From: Burkholderia sp. FERM BP-3421
GTDB lineage: Bacteria; Pseudomonadota; Gammaproteobacteria; Burkholderiales; Burkholderiaceae
Length of the DNA stretch: 64,000 nucleotides
Reading direction: 5' to 3'
Assembly: GCF_028657905.1 (NCBI RefSeq)
Contig: NZ_CP117782.1
Span: 1,054,001 to 1,118,000, forward strand
The notes under the pieces are model-generated. The model was given only the letters and a program-made list of their open reading frames with translations, was not told the origin of the DNA and made no database searches. A program made the position numbers and the translations under genes. Each line of letters opens with the position of its first letter. The first letter of the stretch is position 1. Positions 7,804-15,860 of the stretch are shown piece by piece.

Positions 7804-9105
7804 TCAGCGCGCGATGCTGAACCCGATCCGCGCGATCCAGTGCTGGCGGCGGTTGTAGTCGAGCAGGTCCTCGCCGTAGCCGTTGAAGTAGCCGATCCAC
7901 ACGTAGCCGCCCCAGGCCTGCCCGATCAGCCTCGACAGCGGATAGCTGAGTTGCGCGTCGACGCTGCCGTACCCGTGGCGGGCGCCCTTGCGCAACGTGG
8001 TCGCGAGCTGCCAGCCGCCGGGGCTGCCGTATTTCACGAGCAGGTCCAGGTAGCCGCGATAGTCCGCGATATCCTCGTTCTCGCTCTTCTCCAGGTAGTA
8101 GTAGAACATCGGCGATACCTGCAGGTGGTAGTCGTCGAGCTTGCCGAACTCCCAGGTTGGCTGCACGAAGGCGATGTTCAGGCTGCGCGATGCGCTGCCC
8201 GCCCGGCCGTTCGATTCGTGGCCGATCCCGGCCGCCGCGCCCATGCGCGTGAACCAGGCGCTGCGCCAGCCGGTGTCGGCGATGTAATAGAACAGGCGCG
8301 GCTTGTAGCTCGTGTCGCGAAACGGCTTCGACGCGCTCGACAAATCCCAGATCGAGGTCTGCGTGTACGCGAAGTACAGGTTGTCGATGAAGCGCCGGGA
8401 GGCGGGGTCGTCGGGCAGGTGCAGACGGTACTTGAAGCTGAGCTGGAAACGCGCGCTCGTGCCGCCGTTGGCGCCCACGCCGAAGTAGATCGGCTCGTAG
8501 TAGCTGAGGTGCGACGACAGCCAGCCCGGCGCGGCGGTCGTCAGCGCGTCGCCGGGCGGCAGCGGCGCGGTGTCGAGCGTGGCGAGGCGCGTATTGGCCG
8601 CGTCGCGCGCGGCGGGCGTCGTCGCCTGCGCGGCCGCCTGTTCCGCGCGCGCCAGCTCGGCCTGGCGCGGGCCGCGGTTGAGCACGACGAGCGCGGGCGA
8701 GGCGTCGAGGCCGAGCGGCGTGATCGTGACGCCGCCGCGCAGGGTCGCGGGCCATGCGGCCGCGTAGCGGACCTTGCGGTACGCACCGGGTCGCAGCGTG
8801 AAGCGATCCGGCACGTCGGCGTCGCGCGCCAGCGAGAGCGGCACGGGCGGCTTGTCGTCGGCCGTCAGCGTGACGTCGAGCGCGGCGGGCGGGGCGACGT
8901 CGAGCGGCGCATCGTCGTCGGCGGAATAAAGCAGCGTGAGCGTCAGCGGCGCGCTCGCGGCGGCTTCCTTCGCGGGCTGCAGCAGCGCGACGGCGGCGTG
9001 CGCCGGCGCGTTCGCGAATACGGCGGCCGCGCACAGGGCGCGCGCCAGGGAGTGGAAGGAAACGGGACGGCGGACGGTGGACGGGGCAACGGGACGTGCG
9101 GGCAT
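7804..9105 (-). CDS. pldA: Outer membrane phospholipase A1
   Basis: 433 residues. A signal peptide precedes an approximately 160-residue N-terminal region, and then the OMPLA beta-barrel: YYEPIYFGVG, FKYRLHLP, YTQTSIWDL, SKPFRDTSYKPRLFYY. The catalytic triad is intact: in HESNGRAGSASRSLN the histidine is H296, the serine S298 and the asparagine N310, with the same spacing as H142/S144/N156 of E. coli OMPLA. The enzyme hydrolyses phospholipids that reach the outer leaflet and helps keep membrane asymmetry. The ATG at 9105 gives a signal peptide, although a later GTG (VSFHSL...) is also possible. Single gene. Confidence 0.93.
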   Translation of the reverse strand: MPARPVAPSTVRRPVSFHSLARALCAAAVFANAPAHAAVALLQPAKEAAASAPLTLTLLYSADDDAPLDVAPPAALDVTLTADDKPPVPLSLARDADVPDRFTLRPGAYRKVRYAAAWPATLRGGVTITPLGLDASPALVVLNRGPRQAELARAEQAAAQATTPAARDAANTRLATLDTAPLPPGDALTTAAPGWLSSHLSYYEPIYFGVGANGGTSARFQLSFKYRLHLPDDPASRRFIDNLYFAYTQTSIWDLSSASKPFRDTSYKPRLFYYIADTGWRSAWFTRMGAAAGIGHESNGRAGSASRSLNIAFVQPTWEFGKLDDYHLQVSPMFYYYLEKSENEDIADYRGYLDLLVKYGSPGGWQLATTLRKGARHGYGSVDAQLSYPLSRLIGQAWGGYVWIGYFNGYGEDLLDYNRRQHWIARIGFSIAR

Positions 9106-9182
9106 GGGCGGGCGACGAATCCTGTTGGAGCGGTGAGCGGAAGCGCACCGTGGCGGCGCGCGCGCAGTCGCCCCATTGTAAT

Positions 9183-10517
9183 TCAGGCGCCCGTCACCGC
9201 TTGCCAGATGAGCGCGCCGTTCAGCAGCAGGATGATCGCCGTGCAGGCCCAGGCGGCCGCGAGCGCCGCGCCGTGCACGCGCCACGCCCCCATCAGCGCG
9301 CGGTCCGAGGTGAAGCGCACGAGCGGGATCACGGCGAGCGGCAGTTGCAGGCTCAGCACGACCTGGCTGGCGACCAGCAGGGAGTTCGAGCCGTGCTGGC
9401 CGTACAGGCCGACCGCGACGAGCGCGGGGCCGATCGCGAGCGAGCGGGTCAGCAGCGCGCGCTGCCAGCGCGGCAGCCTCAGCGCGAGAAACCCTTCCAT
9501 CACGGCCTGGCCGGCGAGCGTGCCGGTCACGGTCGCCGACAGCCCGCAGGCGAGCAGCGCGGCGGCGAACAGGATGCCGGCCCACTGGTTGCCGACGATC
9601 GGCGCGATCAGGCGGTGCGCGTCGGCGAGGTCGGTCACGTCATGGTGGCCGTGCGCGTGGAACACGGCGGCCGCGACGATCAACAGCGCCGCGTTGATGA
9701 CGAACGCGATCGACAGCGACACGAACGTATCGAGGTTCACGCCGAACAGCGCGCGACGGATCGCGGCGTCGTCGCGCGGGGCCGCCAGATGGCGGACGAG
9801 CGAGCCGTGCAGGTACAGGTTGTGCGGCATCACGGTCGCGCCGAGCATGCCGGCCGCGATCCACAGCATGCCCGCGTCGCGCAGCAGCGCGGGCGGCGGC
9901 ACCGTGCCCGCCAGCGCGGCGCGCCAGTCGGGCTGCGCGAGCGCCACCTCGACCACGAAGCACAGGCCGACGAAGCCGATCAGCGTCGTGATCACGGTTT
10001 CGAGCAGGCGCGTGCCGGGGCGTTGCAGCGCCAGCATCGCGAGCGTGCCGACGGCCGACAGCAGCACGCCGGCCGTCAGCGAGACGCCGAGCAGCAATTG
10101 CAGCGCGACGGCCGCGCCGACCACCTCGGCGACGTCGCACGCGATGATCGCGATCTCCGCCGCGATCCATAGCAGCACGGTGGTGCGGCGGCCATAGTGT
10201 TCCCGACACAATTGAGCCAGATCGCGCCCGCAGACCACGCCGAGCCGCGCGGCCAGCCATTGCAGCAGCATCGCCATCAGGCTCGACGCGATCACCACGC
10301 CGAGCAGCCGATAGCCGTAGGCCGCGCCGCCCGCGAGCGCGGTCGCCCAGTTGCCGGGATCCATGTAGCCGACCGCGACGAGCATCCCCGCGCCGGCGAA
10401 CGACAGCCAGCGGCGCGGGCCGCCGGGATCGCCGGGGGCGGACGGGCGATCGCCGTCGGGGTGGCCCGCATCAGGGCGGCCCGCGTCCGGGCGGGTGGCG
10501 AACGGGTGGCTGTTCAT
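9183..10517 (-). CDS. mntH: Nramp-family Mn2+/Fe2+ proton symporter
   Basis: 444 residues with about 11 predicted membrane helices. Diagnostic Nramp motifs are DPGNWAT in helix 1 (metal-binding Asp and Asn) and MPHNLYLHG in helix 6 (the second metal-site segment). Family members import Mn2+ or Fe2+ with protons across the inner membrane. The start at 10517 gives a proline/aspartate-rich tail with a repeated PDAG/PDGD pattern before the first helix. No Mn-responsive riboswitch or MntR box was recognised in the upstream 350 bp. Confidence 0.93.
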   Translation of the reverse strand: MNSHPFATRPDAGRPDAGHPDGDRPSAPGDPGGPRRWLSFAGAGMLVAVGYMDPGNWATALAGGAAYGYRLLGVVIASSLMAMLLQWLAARLGVVCGRDLAQLCREHYGRRTTVLLWIAAEIAIIACDVAEVVGAAVALQLLLGVSLTAGVLLSAVGTLAMLALQRPGTRLLETVITTLIGFVGLCFVVEVALAQPDWRAALAGTVPPPALLRDAGMLWIAAGMLGATVMPHNLYLHGSLVRHLAAPRDDAAIRRALFGVNLDTFVSLSIAFVINAALLIVAAAVFHAHGHHDVTDLADAHRLIAPIVGNQWAGILFAAALLACGLSATVTGTLAGQAVMEGFLALRLPRWQRALLTRSLAIGPALVAVGLYGQHGSNSLLVASQVVLSLQLPLAVIPLVRFTSDRALMGAWRVHGAALAAAWACTAIILLLNGALIWQAVTGA

Positions 10518-10870
10518 GGTCGGGCGCACCTGCGGTCGGTTGGGACGGGTGCGGAATGCGCCCGCTCTCAATGGAATGACGAACGAGCGGCGCACAAATT
10601 TAGGGTAGGTGATCGGCTCGGGCGGCGCGCGAATTTTTCGGGGATGGACACGGGGCGATAACCCGATAAAATTGCGGCCATTTCCTCGCGCCGGAAGGCG
10701 GGCGAGCCGCCGCGCGAATCTGTTCCGTTTGCGCGACAGCCGGGTGTTTTTTTTGTTACGGCGGGGGATTAATGGTAGTTTTCGGGGTTTTCGAGGGGCG
10801 GCGCGCACGGCGCGCCGTCATGGCGAGGCAGATGAAGGCCGGATCCAAGCCGGTCGGACGGGAGAACGGG
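10518..10870. other. Intergenic region between mntH and potF
   Basis: About 350 bp separating the divergent mntH and potF genes; both promoters should lie here. AT-richer patches occur at 10605-10640 and 10740-10775 (a run of T around 10746-10755). The frame that extends potF upstream to 10772 has no family similarity. No palindromic operator stood out. Confidence 0.5.
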
Positions 10871-11965
10871 ATGAAAGCAAAGGTGGCGGGCCGGTTCGCG
10901 GCGCTGGCGCTGTGCGCGGCTGCATCGGCCGCGGCGGCGAAGGATACGCAGCTCAATGTTTACAACTGGTCGGACTACATTGCGAAGGACACGATCCCGA
11001 ACTTCGAGAAGCAGAACGGCATCAAGGTTCGCTACGACAACTACGACAGCGACGACACGCTGCAGGCGAAGCTGCTGACCGGCAATTCCGGCTACGACAT
11101 CGTCGTGCCGACCAGCAACTACGCGGGCAAGCAGATCGCGGCCGGCATCTTCGCGCCGCTCGACAAGTCGAAGCTGCCGAACCTCAAGTATCTCGATCCG
11201 CAGCTGATGGCGCTCGTCGCCGGCGCGGATCCGGGCAACAAGTACGTGGTGCCCTGGGCCTACGGCACGACGGGCCTCGCCTACAACGTCAACAAGGCCC
11301 AGCAGATCCTGGGCAAGGTGCCGCTCGACAACTGGGACATCCTGTTCAAGCCCGAGAACCTCTCGAAGCTCAAGACCTGCGGCGTGTCGGTGCTCGACGC
11401 GCCCGACCAGATGTTCGCGGCTACGCTGCACTACATCGGCAAGGATCCGATGAGCACCAACCCGGCCGACTACCAGGCCGCGATGCAGGTGCTCAAGAAG
11501 ATCCGCCCGTACATCACCCAGTTCAACTCGTCGGGCTACATCAACGACCTGGTCGGCGGCGACATCTGCTTCGCGTTCGGCTGGTCCGGCGACGTCGTGA
11601 TCGCCAAGCACCGCACCCTCGAGGCGAAGAAGCCCTACAAGGTCGAGTACTACATCCCGAAGGGCGGCGCGGGCGTCTGGTTCGACGTGATGGCGATTCC
11701 GAAGGACGCGAAGAACAAGGAAGCGGCCCTCGAGTGGATCAACTACATCGAGGACCCGAAGGTCCACGCGGCGATCACCAACGCGGTGTACTACCCGAGC
11801 GCGAATCTCGAGGCGCGCAAGTACGTGCGCCCGGACGTCGCCAACGACCCGGCCGTCTATCCGCCGCCCGAGGTCGTGAAGACGCTGTTCCTGCTCAAGC
11901 CCCTGCCGCCCGAGATCCAGCGTCTGCAGACGCGTCTCTGGACGGAGCTGAAGTCAGGACGCTGA
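10871..11965 (+). CDS. potF: Putrescine/polyamine ABC transporter periplasmic binding protein
   Basis: 364 residues with a Sec signal peptide (MKAKVAGRFAALALCAAA, cleaved near AAAA-KD). The mature protein starts LNVYNWSDYIAKDTIPNFEKQ, the hallmark of PotD/PotF polyamine-binding proteins, and continues with YDIVVPTSNYAG, VPWAYGTTGLAYN and FNSSGYINDLVGGDICFAFGWSGD. It binds polyamines (putrescine by PotF homology) in the periplasm and delivers them to PotHI. The ATG at 10871 is chosen over 10772 because the signal peptide begins there and GGAG lies just upstream. First gene of potFGHI. Confidence 0.94.
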   Translation: MKAKVAGRFAALALCAAASAAAAKDTQLNVYNWSDYIAKDTIPNFEKQNGIKVRYDNYDSDDTLQAKLLTGNSGYDIVVPTSNYAGKQIAAGIFAPLDKSKLPNLKYLDPQLMALVAGADPGNKYVVPWAYGTTGLAYNVNKAQQILGKVPLDNWDILFKPENLSKLKTCGVSVLDAPDQMFAATLHYIGKDPMSTNPADYQAAMQVLKKIRPYITQFNSSGYINDLVGGDICFAFGWSGDVVIAKHRTLEAKKPYKVEYYIPKGGAGVWFDVMAIPKDAKNKEAALEWINYIEDPKVHAAITNAVYYPSANLEARKYVRPDVANDPAVYPPPEVVKTLFLLKPLPPEIQRLQTRLWTELKSGR

Positions 11966-12058
11966 AGCGGCGCGCAAGGCCCGCCAAGCATCGGATCATG
12001 AAGCCCCTGGCAACCCCGGGGGCTTTGTTCGTCAAACGCAGGAGAGAAGCACCCGATT

Positions 12059-13219
12059 ATGAATAGCCAGTCGAGCGCGCCGGTCGCGGGCGCGCCGTCC
12101 AACCCGCCTCAGTCCGGCGCCGATGCGCGCGCCGAGAATTTCGTTCAGATCGTCGACGTCGTGAAGCAGTTCGGCGAGACCGTGGCGGTGCGCCAGGTCA
12201 ATCTTTCCGTCCGGAAGGGCGAGCTGTTCGCGCTGCTCGGCAGTTCCGGCTGCGGCAAGTCCACGCTGCTGCGCATGCTGGCCGGCCTCGAGTCGGTCAC
12301 CTCGGGCAAGATCCTGATCGACGGCGAGGATCTCGCGCAGATGCCGCCGTACAAGCGGCCCGTGAACATGATGTTCCAGTCGTATGCGCTGTTCCCGCAC
12401 ATGTCGGTCGAATCGAATGTCGCATTCGGTCTCAAGCAGGAAGGCGTGCCGAAGGCCGAACTGAGGGAGCGCGTGCGCGACGCGCTCGAACTCGTGCAGA
12501 TGAGCCGCTACGCGGGCCGCAAGCCGCACCAGCTGTCGGGCGGCCAGCAACAGCGGGTCGCGCTCGCGCGCTCGCTCGTCAAGCGGCCGAAGCTGCTGCT
12601 GCTCGACGAGCCGATGTCCGCGCTCGACAAGCAGATCCGCCAGCGCACCCAGATCGAGCTGGTCAACATCCTCGACAAGGTCGGCGTCACCTGCATCATG
12701 GTCACCCACGACCAGGAGGAGGCGATGACGATGGCCGGTCGCCTCGCGGTGATGAGCGACGGCGAGATCGTGCAGATCGGCTCGCCGCACGAGGTCTACG
12801 AGTATCCGAACAGCCGGTTCTCGGCCGAATTCATCGGCTCGACCAACCTGTTCGACGGCAACGTCGTCGAGGACGAGCCGGACCACGTGTTCATCGAAAC
12901 GCCGGACCTGCCGTCGCGGCTGTACGTGAACCACGGGATCACCGGGCCGCTCGGCATGCCGGTGACGGTGTCGGTGCGTCCCGAGCGGATCGCGCTCACG
13001 CGCAAGCCGCCCGAGGGCGCCTACAACTGGGCGCACGGCGTGATCTCGAACGTCGCCTATGTCGGCGGCTACTCGCTGTATCACGTGAAGCTCGATTCCG
13101 GCAAGACCGTGATCGCGAACGTGTCGAGCCTCGCGATCGCCGACATGGAATCGCCCGGCTGGGGCGACGAGATCTACGTGCGCTGGAGCGCGGCCGCGGG
13201 CGTGGTGCTGACCTCATGA
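12059..13219 (+). CDS. potG: Polyamine ABC transporter ATP-binding subunit
   Basis: 386 residues. Walker A GSSGCGKST near residue 61, Q-loop in MMFQSYALFPHM, ABC signature LSGGQQQRVALARSL, Walker B LLLLDEPMSALD, and the switch histidine in VTHDQEEAMTMA. A C-terminal TOBE domain follows, as usual for PotA/PotG. It energises polyamine uptake at the cytoplasmic face. It lies 93 bp after potF and its stop overlaps the ATG of potH by 4 bp, indicating translational coupling. Polyamine specificity comes from the operon. Confidence 0.95.
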   Translation: MNSQSSAPVAGAPSNPPQSGADARAENFVQIVDVVKQFGETVAVRQVNLSVRKGELFALLGSSGCGKSTLLRMLAGLESVTSGKILIDGEDLAQMPPYKRPVNMMFQSYALFPHMSVESNVAFGLKQEGVPKAELRERVRDALELVQMSRYAGRKPHQLSGGQQQRVALARSLVKRPKLLLLDEPMSALDKQIRQRTQIELVNILDKVGVTCIMVTHDQEEAMTMAGRLAVMSDGEIVQIGSPHEVYEYPNSRFSAEFIGSTNLFDGNVVEDEPDHVFIETPDLPSRLYVNHGITGPLGMPVTVSVRPERIALTRKPPEGAYNWAHGVISNVAYVGGYSLYHVKLDSGKTVIANVSSLAIADMESPGWGDEIYVRWSAAAGVVLTS

Positions 13220-14145
13220 GCGCGCTCTCGTCCCTGTACACCTGGCCGGTGCGCAAGCTCGGGCTCAGCGGCCGCTCGGCCGTGGTCGCCGGGCCGTTCA
13301 TCTGGCTGCTGCTGTTCTTCCTGGTGCCGTTCCTCCTGGTCGTCAAGATCAGTTTCGCGGAGCTGGAACTGGGCATTCCGCCGTATACCGAGCTGACGAG
13401 CTTCACCGACGGCGTGCTGCATATCGCGCTGAACCTGCGCCACTACGCGTTCCTGTTCACCGATACGCTGTATTTCGCGACCTACGTGAACTCGGTGGTG
13501 GTCGCGGGCATCACGACGCTGCTGTGCCTGCTGCTCGGTTACCCCATGGCGTACTACATCGCGCGCTCGAACCCGGCCAGCCGCAACCTGCTGATGATGG
13601 CGGTCATGCTGCCGTTCTGGACGTCGTTCCTGATCCGCGTGTACGCGTGGATCGGCATCCTGAAGAACAACGGGCTCCTGAACAACTTCCTGTTGTCGAC
13701 GGGCCTCATCAGCACGCCGATCGAGCTGTACCGCACCAACATCGCGGTCTACATCGGGATGGTCTACTCGTATCTGCCGTTCCTCGTGATGCCGCTCTAC
13801 GCGCATCTCGTGAAGATGGACCTGCGCCTGCTCGAAGCGGCCTACGACCTTGGCGCGAAGCCGTGGAAGGCGTTCGTGCAGATCACGCTGCCGCTGTCGA
13901 AGAACGGCATCATCGCAGGCTGCCTGCTGGTGTTCATCCCGGCCGTCGGCGAGTACGTGATCCCCGAGCTGCTCGGCGGCGCGAATACGCTGATGATCGG
14001 CCGCGTGATGTGGAATGAGTTCTTCAACAATGCCGACTGGCCGATGGCGTCCGCCGTGACGGTCGCGATGGTGTTGCTGCTGCTGGTGCCAATGGCGGTG
14101 TTCCAGTATTACCAGGCGAAGGAACTGGAGGGACGCCGTCGATGA
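13216..14145 (+). CDS. potH: Polyamine ABC transporter permease PotH
   Basis: 309 residues with about six membrane helices. The ABC-2-like binding-protein-dependent permease signature EAAYDLGAKPWKAFVQITLPLSKNGI contains the EAA loop that docks on PotG. The N-terminal GPFIWLLLFFLVPFLLVVKISF matches PotH/PotB permeases. It starts inside the end of potG (ATGA overlap) and overlaps potI by 4 bp. Confidence 0.95.
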   Translation: MSALSSLYTWPVRKLGLSGRSAVVAGPFIWLLLFFLVPFLLVVKISFAELELGIPPYTELTSFTDGVLHIALNLRHYAFLFTDTLYFATYVNSVVVAGITTLLCLLLGYPMAYYIARSNPASRNLLMMAVMLPFWTSFLIRVYAWIGILKNNGLLNNFLLSTGLISTPIELYRTNIAVYIGMVYSYLPFLVMPLYAHLVKMDLRLLEAAYDLGAKPWKAFVQITLPLSKNGIIAGCLLVFIPAVGEYVIPELLGGANTLMIGRVMWNEFFNNADWPMASAVTVAMVLLLLVPMAVFQYYQAKELEGRRR

Positions 14146-14960
14146 AGCCGAATCGTTATCTGCAGTTCGTCGCGCTGGCCATCGGGCTGGGCTTCCTGTA
14201 CATCCCGATCCTGAGCCTGATCGTCTACTCGTTCAACGAGTCGGCGCTCGTCACCGTCTGGTCGGGTTTCTCGACCCGCTGGTACGCGGCGCTGATCGAG
14301 GACTCGGAGTTGATCGCGGCCGCCTGGCTGTCGCTGAAGATCGGCGTGCTGACCGCGTTCGCCTCGGTCTTCATCGGCACCTGGGCCGGCTTCGTGCTGG
14401 CCCGGATGGGACGGTTTCGCGGCTTCGCGCTGTACAGCGGGATGATCAACGCGCCGCTCGTGATTCCCGAGGTGATCCAGGGCATCTCGCTGCTGCTGCT
14501 GTTCATCGAGCTGGGCAAGTGGTTCGGCTGGCCGGCCGAGCGCGGCATGTTCACGATCTGGCTCGGCCACGTGATGCTGTGCATGTCGTACGTCGCGATC
14601 ATCGTGCAGTCGCGCGTGCGCGAGCTGAATCCCTCGCTCGAGGAGGCCGCGCTCGATCTCGGCGCGACGCCGCTCAAGGTGTTCTTCACGATCACGCTGC
14701 CGCTGATCTCGCAGGCGCTGGTGTCGGGCTGGCTGCTGTCGTTTACGTTGTCGATCGACGACCTCGTGCTGTCCGCGTTCCTGTCCGGCCCCGGCTCGAC
14801 CACGCTGCCGCTCGTCGTGTTCTCGCGCGTGCGGCTCGGCCTGAACCCCGAGATGAACGCGCTCGCCACGCTGTTCATCGCCGCGGTGACGATCGGCGTC
14901 GTCGGCGCGAACTACGTGATGCTGCGCAACGAGCGCAAGCGGATGGCGGCCGTGCTGTAA
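14142..14960 (+). CDS. potI: Polyamine ABC transporter permease PotI
   Basis: 272 residues, six predicted helices. The EAA motif reads EEAALDLGATPLKVFFTITLPLI; SFNESALVTVWSGFSTRWYAALIED is the conserved PotI/PotC segment. It pairs with PotH to make the inner-membrane channel. Last gene of the operon; a hairpin terminator follows 25 bp downstream. Confidence 0.95.
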   Translation: MKPNRYLQFVALAIGLGFLYIPILSLIVYSFNESALVTVWSGFSTRWYAALIEDSELIAAAWLSLKIGVLTAFASVFIGTWAGFVLARMGRFRGFALYSGMINAPLVIPEVIQGISLLLLFIELGKWFGWPAERGMFTIWLGHVMLCMSYVAIIVQSRVRELNPSLEEAALDLGATPLKVFFTITLPLISQALVSGWLLSFTLSIDDLVLSAFLSGPGSTTLPLVVFSRVRLGLNPEMNALATLFIAAVTIGVVGANYVMLRNERKRMAAVL

Positions 14961-14984
14961 CGGCGCGCCGCCCGTCGTCCGCCA

Positions 14985-15023
14985 CGCCCGGCGCCGGAGT
15001 CCTCCGCGCCGGGCGTTTTGTTT
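14985..15023 (+). terminator. Terminator after potFGHI
   Basis: Perfect 10-bp stem CGCCCGGCGC/GCGCCGGGCG with an 11-base loop, followed by TTTTGTTT. Strong intrinsic terminator on the plus strand, isolating potI from the downstream biosynthetic operon. Confidence 0.85.
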
Positions 15024-15389
15024 GCCGGCGTCGTTGCTGCCCGTCCCGGCGAGGGTTCATGAGGCGCGGCGCCGGCTTGGCATCCGCGGATTTCCCTTCG
15101 CGAGCCTTTCGTCACGCTTCGCCGCGCGCCGCCGCTGCCTACCAGAATTGGTAGCTGGATATGCCCTTGATTCCGATCTAGTTTTTGATCAAGGATCGGA
15201 AAAAATCACCGCAGCGAGAGCCGATCATCGGCGCGACTCACCGGACCTCGATCCGGCGCGCGCGCGTTGTCCCATCCGCGTGGATCTCGAAGTCGGGCGG
15301 CCCGGAGCCCCGCCAGGAGACGCCCGCGGGTCGAACGGCAATCGATGGCGGCGCGCGGCGGGACGACTGGATCAGTGCGGAGAGACACG
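15024..15389. other. Intergenic region upstream of the aaRS/oxygenase operon
   Basis: About 365 bp with no recognised gene. GC drops markedly around 15140-15215, where several inverted repeats cluster (listed separately). The promoter of the operon starting at 15390 is expected here. The long frame opening at 15185 that reads into the synthetase has no similarity to anything in its extra part and is out of register with the gamma-glutamylcyclotransferase gene. Confidence 0.5.
15139..15201. promoter_or_regulatory. Cluster of inverted repeats, candidate operators
   Basis: Three perfect inverted repeats in a low-GC stretch. CTACCA-GAAT-TGGTAG is at 15139-15154. CTTGAT at 15166-15171 pairs with ATCAAG at 15188-15193. 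TTCCGATC at 15171-15178 pairs with GATCGGAA at 15194-15201. The last two interlock, so either alternative RNA hairpins or two protein sites are possible. They lie 190-250 bp before the first gene of the operon. The regulator is unknown. Confidence 0.45.
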
Positions 15390-15860
15390 ATGAGCCAGAT
15401 TTGCTATTTCGCGTACGGCTCCAACATGAGCGAGGCGCGCCTGCGCGAGCGCCTCGCCCGCTTCGGGGAGGTGCTGGTCGACCGGCGGCCCGGCATCATC
15501 CACTGCTACCGGCTGACCTTCAACAAGGTGTCGTCGCAGCACGACCATATCGGCTTCGCGAACATCGAGCCGGCAAGCGGCGGCGAAGTCGAGGGAACGC
15601 TCAACCTGATGCATCCGGGCGCGCTCGACGCACTCGACGCGATCGAGCTGGTCCCGCATCACTACCGGCGCGTCGCGGTGCTGGTGCGCGACGCCGTCAG
15701 CGGCCGCCTGACGGCCGCCTTCACCTACGTGGCCAACCCCGCGATGGTGCGCCCGAACCTCAAGCCCACGCGCGACTACCTCGATCACCTGCTGGCGGCG
15801 GCCGACGTGCTGCCGGGCGCCTATCTCGATCGCGTGCGGGCCGTGGAGTGCTGGGCATGA
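15390..15860 (+). CDS. Gamma-glutamylcyclotransferase-like protein (BtrG/AIG2 fold)
   Basis: 156 residues. The family phosphate-loop motif YFAYGSNM is at residues 6-13, and the expected catalytic glutamate is E86 in LDAIELVPHHYRR. GGCT-fold enzymes release 5-oxoproline from a gamma-glutamyl-amine; BtrG does this in butirosin biosynthesis to remove a gamma-Glu protecting group. It is first in an overlapping operon (ATGA overlap with the next gene) that also encodes an ATP-grasp ligase, the class that could install such a group. GGAGAGAC precedes the ATG. A housekeeping glutathione role is less likely given the context. All eight proline codons are CCC or CCG. Confidence 0.8.
   Translation: MSQICYFAYGSNMSEARLRERLARFGEVLVDRRPGIIHCYRLTFNKVSSQHDHIGFANIEPASGGEVEGTLNLMHPGALDALDAIELVPHHYRRVAVLVRDAVSGRLTAAFTYVANPAMVRPNLKPTRDYLDHLLAAADVLPGAYLDRVRAVECWA

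Noticed and set aside
7840..10197. 785-codon plus-strand frame opposite pldA and mntH
   Set aside because: No domain, spans two well-supported reverse-strand genes; GC-driven shadow.
15185..15856. Upstream extension of the synthetase reading frame
   Set aside because: It overlaps the GGCT-like gene in another frame and shows no similarity; the ATGA overlap at 15857 is the natural start.
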